Shown in pieces: positions 13,419 to 14,211 of a stretch of DNA of 14,211 bases (position 1 is the first letter of the stretch; every line of letters starts with the position of its first letter). The notes beneath the pieces were generated by a model. It worked only from the letters and a program-made list of their open reading frames with translations. It did no database searches and was not told where the DNA came from. The stretch comes from CAVPLU01 sp050012535 (GTDB lineage Archaea > Thermoproteota > Bathyarchaeia > 40CM-2-53-6), in NCBI GenBank assembly GCA_050012535.1, contig JBEKGZ010000032.1, forward strand, positions 1 through 14,211. Direction: 5' to 3'. The position numbers and the translations under genes are program-made.

Positions 13419-14211
13419 ATCAATGGATTATCCTAGCGTTCGGCTGCGGGTTCATAGCTGCACTTCTCGTGTTGCTGGTTGATCTGATCGCTAAGAAGGC
13501 TCCACGCTATCGGACGATGGTTGCTGGCCTCATAGCCACTATCGCATACGCGATCATAGGATACTCAATCCTTAGGATCGCCGGCGAGCTGCCGAAGGAA
13601 GGCTACGTCACAGTATCGGTCATCTCATCGTCGCTCGCCACGACGCTCGTGATCAGCCGGTTCAGTATCTATTTCTCTGCAATAGCAATCCTGTTGTGTA
13701 TTATCACATCGATCTACACGGTCGCCTATCTGTCGAAGTCAGGCAATGCCGCGATGTTCTACGCGCTCACCTTGTTCCTCGCAATGAGCATCGTAGGAGT
13801 CACCATCTCCGGCGACCTACTGACACTCTTCATCTTCTGGGAAGGCATGAGCGTCTCCGCGTATGCACTTGTGGCTTTTCAGAAGCGCAGTTGGGAAGCC
13901 ATCGAGGCAACAATCAAATACCTTCTTCTGAGCGGTGTCGGAAGCCTGACCGCTCTGTATGGGATCGCCCTCCTCTACGGAATTACCGGTACACTGAATA
14001 TCCAGAGCCTGACACCACTCGTGGCCCAGCCCTCGATGCCGATAGGTCTGGCCTTAGTATTCATCTTGGCAGGATTTGGAGTCGAGGCAGCAATTGCACC
14101 CATGCACACTTGGCTTCCTGATGCTCACCCGGCCGCCCCAAGCCCGATGAGCGCCCTTTTGTCAGGCATAATAATCGAGATCGGAAGTTTCGTCTTCATG
14201 CGAATCCTAGG
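13415..14211 (+). CDS. nuoM: NuoM-like antiporter subunit (partial, runs off the window)
   Basis: The first 265 residues of a MrpD/NuoM/NuoN-family subunit, cut by the window edge. Position after nuoL and the text MHTWLPDAHPAAPSPMSALLSG favour NuoM over NuoN. The helix 5 glutamate is present (FWEGMSVSAYAL, Glu143). The lysine expected before the PxHTWLPDAH motif is Glu224 (GFGVEAAIAPMHTWLP), and the lysine expected on the following helix is Glu255 (SGIIIEIGSF). Start ATG 13415 overlaps the nuoL stop. A nuoN gene is expected beyond the window. Confidence 0.93.
   Translation, partial: MNQWIILAFGCGFIAALLVLLVDLIAKKAPRYRTMVAGLIATIAYAIIGYSILRIAGELPKEGYVTVSVISSSLATTLVISRFSIYFSAIAILLCIITSIYTVAYLSKSGNAAMFYALTLFLAMSIVGVTISGDLLTLFIFWEGMSVSAYALVAFQKRSWEAIEATIKYLLLSGVGSLTALYGIALLYGITGTLNIQSLTPLVAQPSMPIGLALVFILAGFGVEAAIAPMHTWLPDAHPAAPSPMSALLSGIIIEIGSFVFMRIL

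Noticed and set aside
13696..14121. His/Arg-rich open frame near the window end
   Set aside because: Out of frame with the NuoM-like gene, whose antiporter motifs are unmistakable.
7007..14211. Annotating the cluster as ordinary NADH or F420H2 dehydrogenase (complex I / Fpo)
   Set aside because: The NuoD-like protein has both [NiFe] CxxC pairs and a processed-type tail, NuoB has a hydrogenase CxxC, and a HycI protease leads the operon. True complex I lacks these.

Overview
The window looks archaeal. It carries an archaeal-type DnaG (Toprim) primase, a family B DNA polymerase, an archaeal uS11, a HycI-type hydrogenase protease and an archaeal Toprim mini-protein. Base composition is near 50% GC, Shine-Dalgarno sites are visible, and TTG/GTG starts are common (TTG for the Toprim protein, gap, polB, rimI, nuoA and nuoD; GTG for nuoB and nuoI). 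A member of the TACK/Thermoproteota side, for example Bathyarchaeia, is a reasonable guess, but I cannot fix the lineage without a search.

Layout. Positions 1-1435 hold the tail of an upstream gene, a small Toprim protein (+), and a convergent bacterial-type glyceraldehyde-3-phosphate dehydrogenase (-) whose 3' part carries a frameshift plus a missing segment. Positions 1705-5697 form an information-processing block: dnaG (+) meets polB (-) tail to tail with no spacer, and rimI (-) lies just upstream of polB in the same frame, separated by one TAG stop. In the polymerase all three 3'-5' exonuclease motifs have lost their catalytic acids while the three polymerase motifs are intact. A divergent promoter then drives uS11 (+), whose most plausible start is a non-canonical ATC behind a strong Shine-Dalgarno. 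About 200 bp of non-coding DNA with several dyads follows.

Positions 6475-14211 (+) are one tightly packed operon: a hydrogenase maturation protease, then nuoA-B-C-D-H-I-J-K-L-M in canonical complex I order, with the last gene cut by the window edge. It is not ordinary complex I. The NuoD-like subunit keeps both CxxC pairs that bind the [NiFe] centre and has a 33-residue C-terminal tail after DPCxxCxxR. The NuoB-like subunit has the hydrogenase-type CxxC. The protease that would trim the NuoD tail is the first gene of the operon. No nuoE, nuoF or nuoG lies between nuoA and the window end. The simplest reading is a membrane-bound, ferredoxin-linked, ion-pumping group 4 [NiFe] hydrogenase with a complete complex I-like membrane arm, including a NuoA homologue. 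Several residues of the complex I proton path are substituted: NuoK E36 to Q, NuoA D79/E81 to E/V, and both channel lysines of the NuoM-like subunit to Glu. This operon is the strongest candidate in the window for an under-described system.
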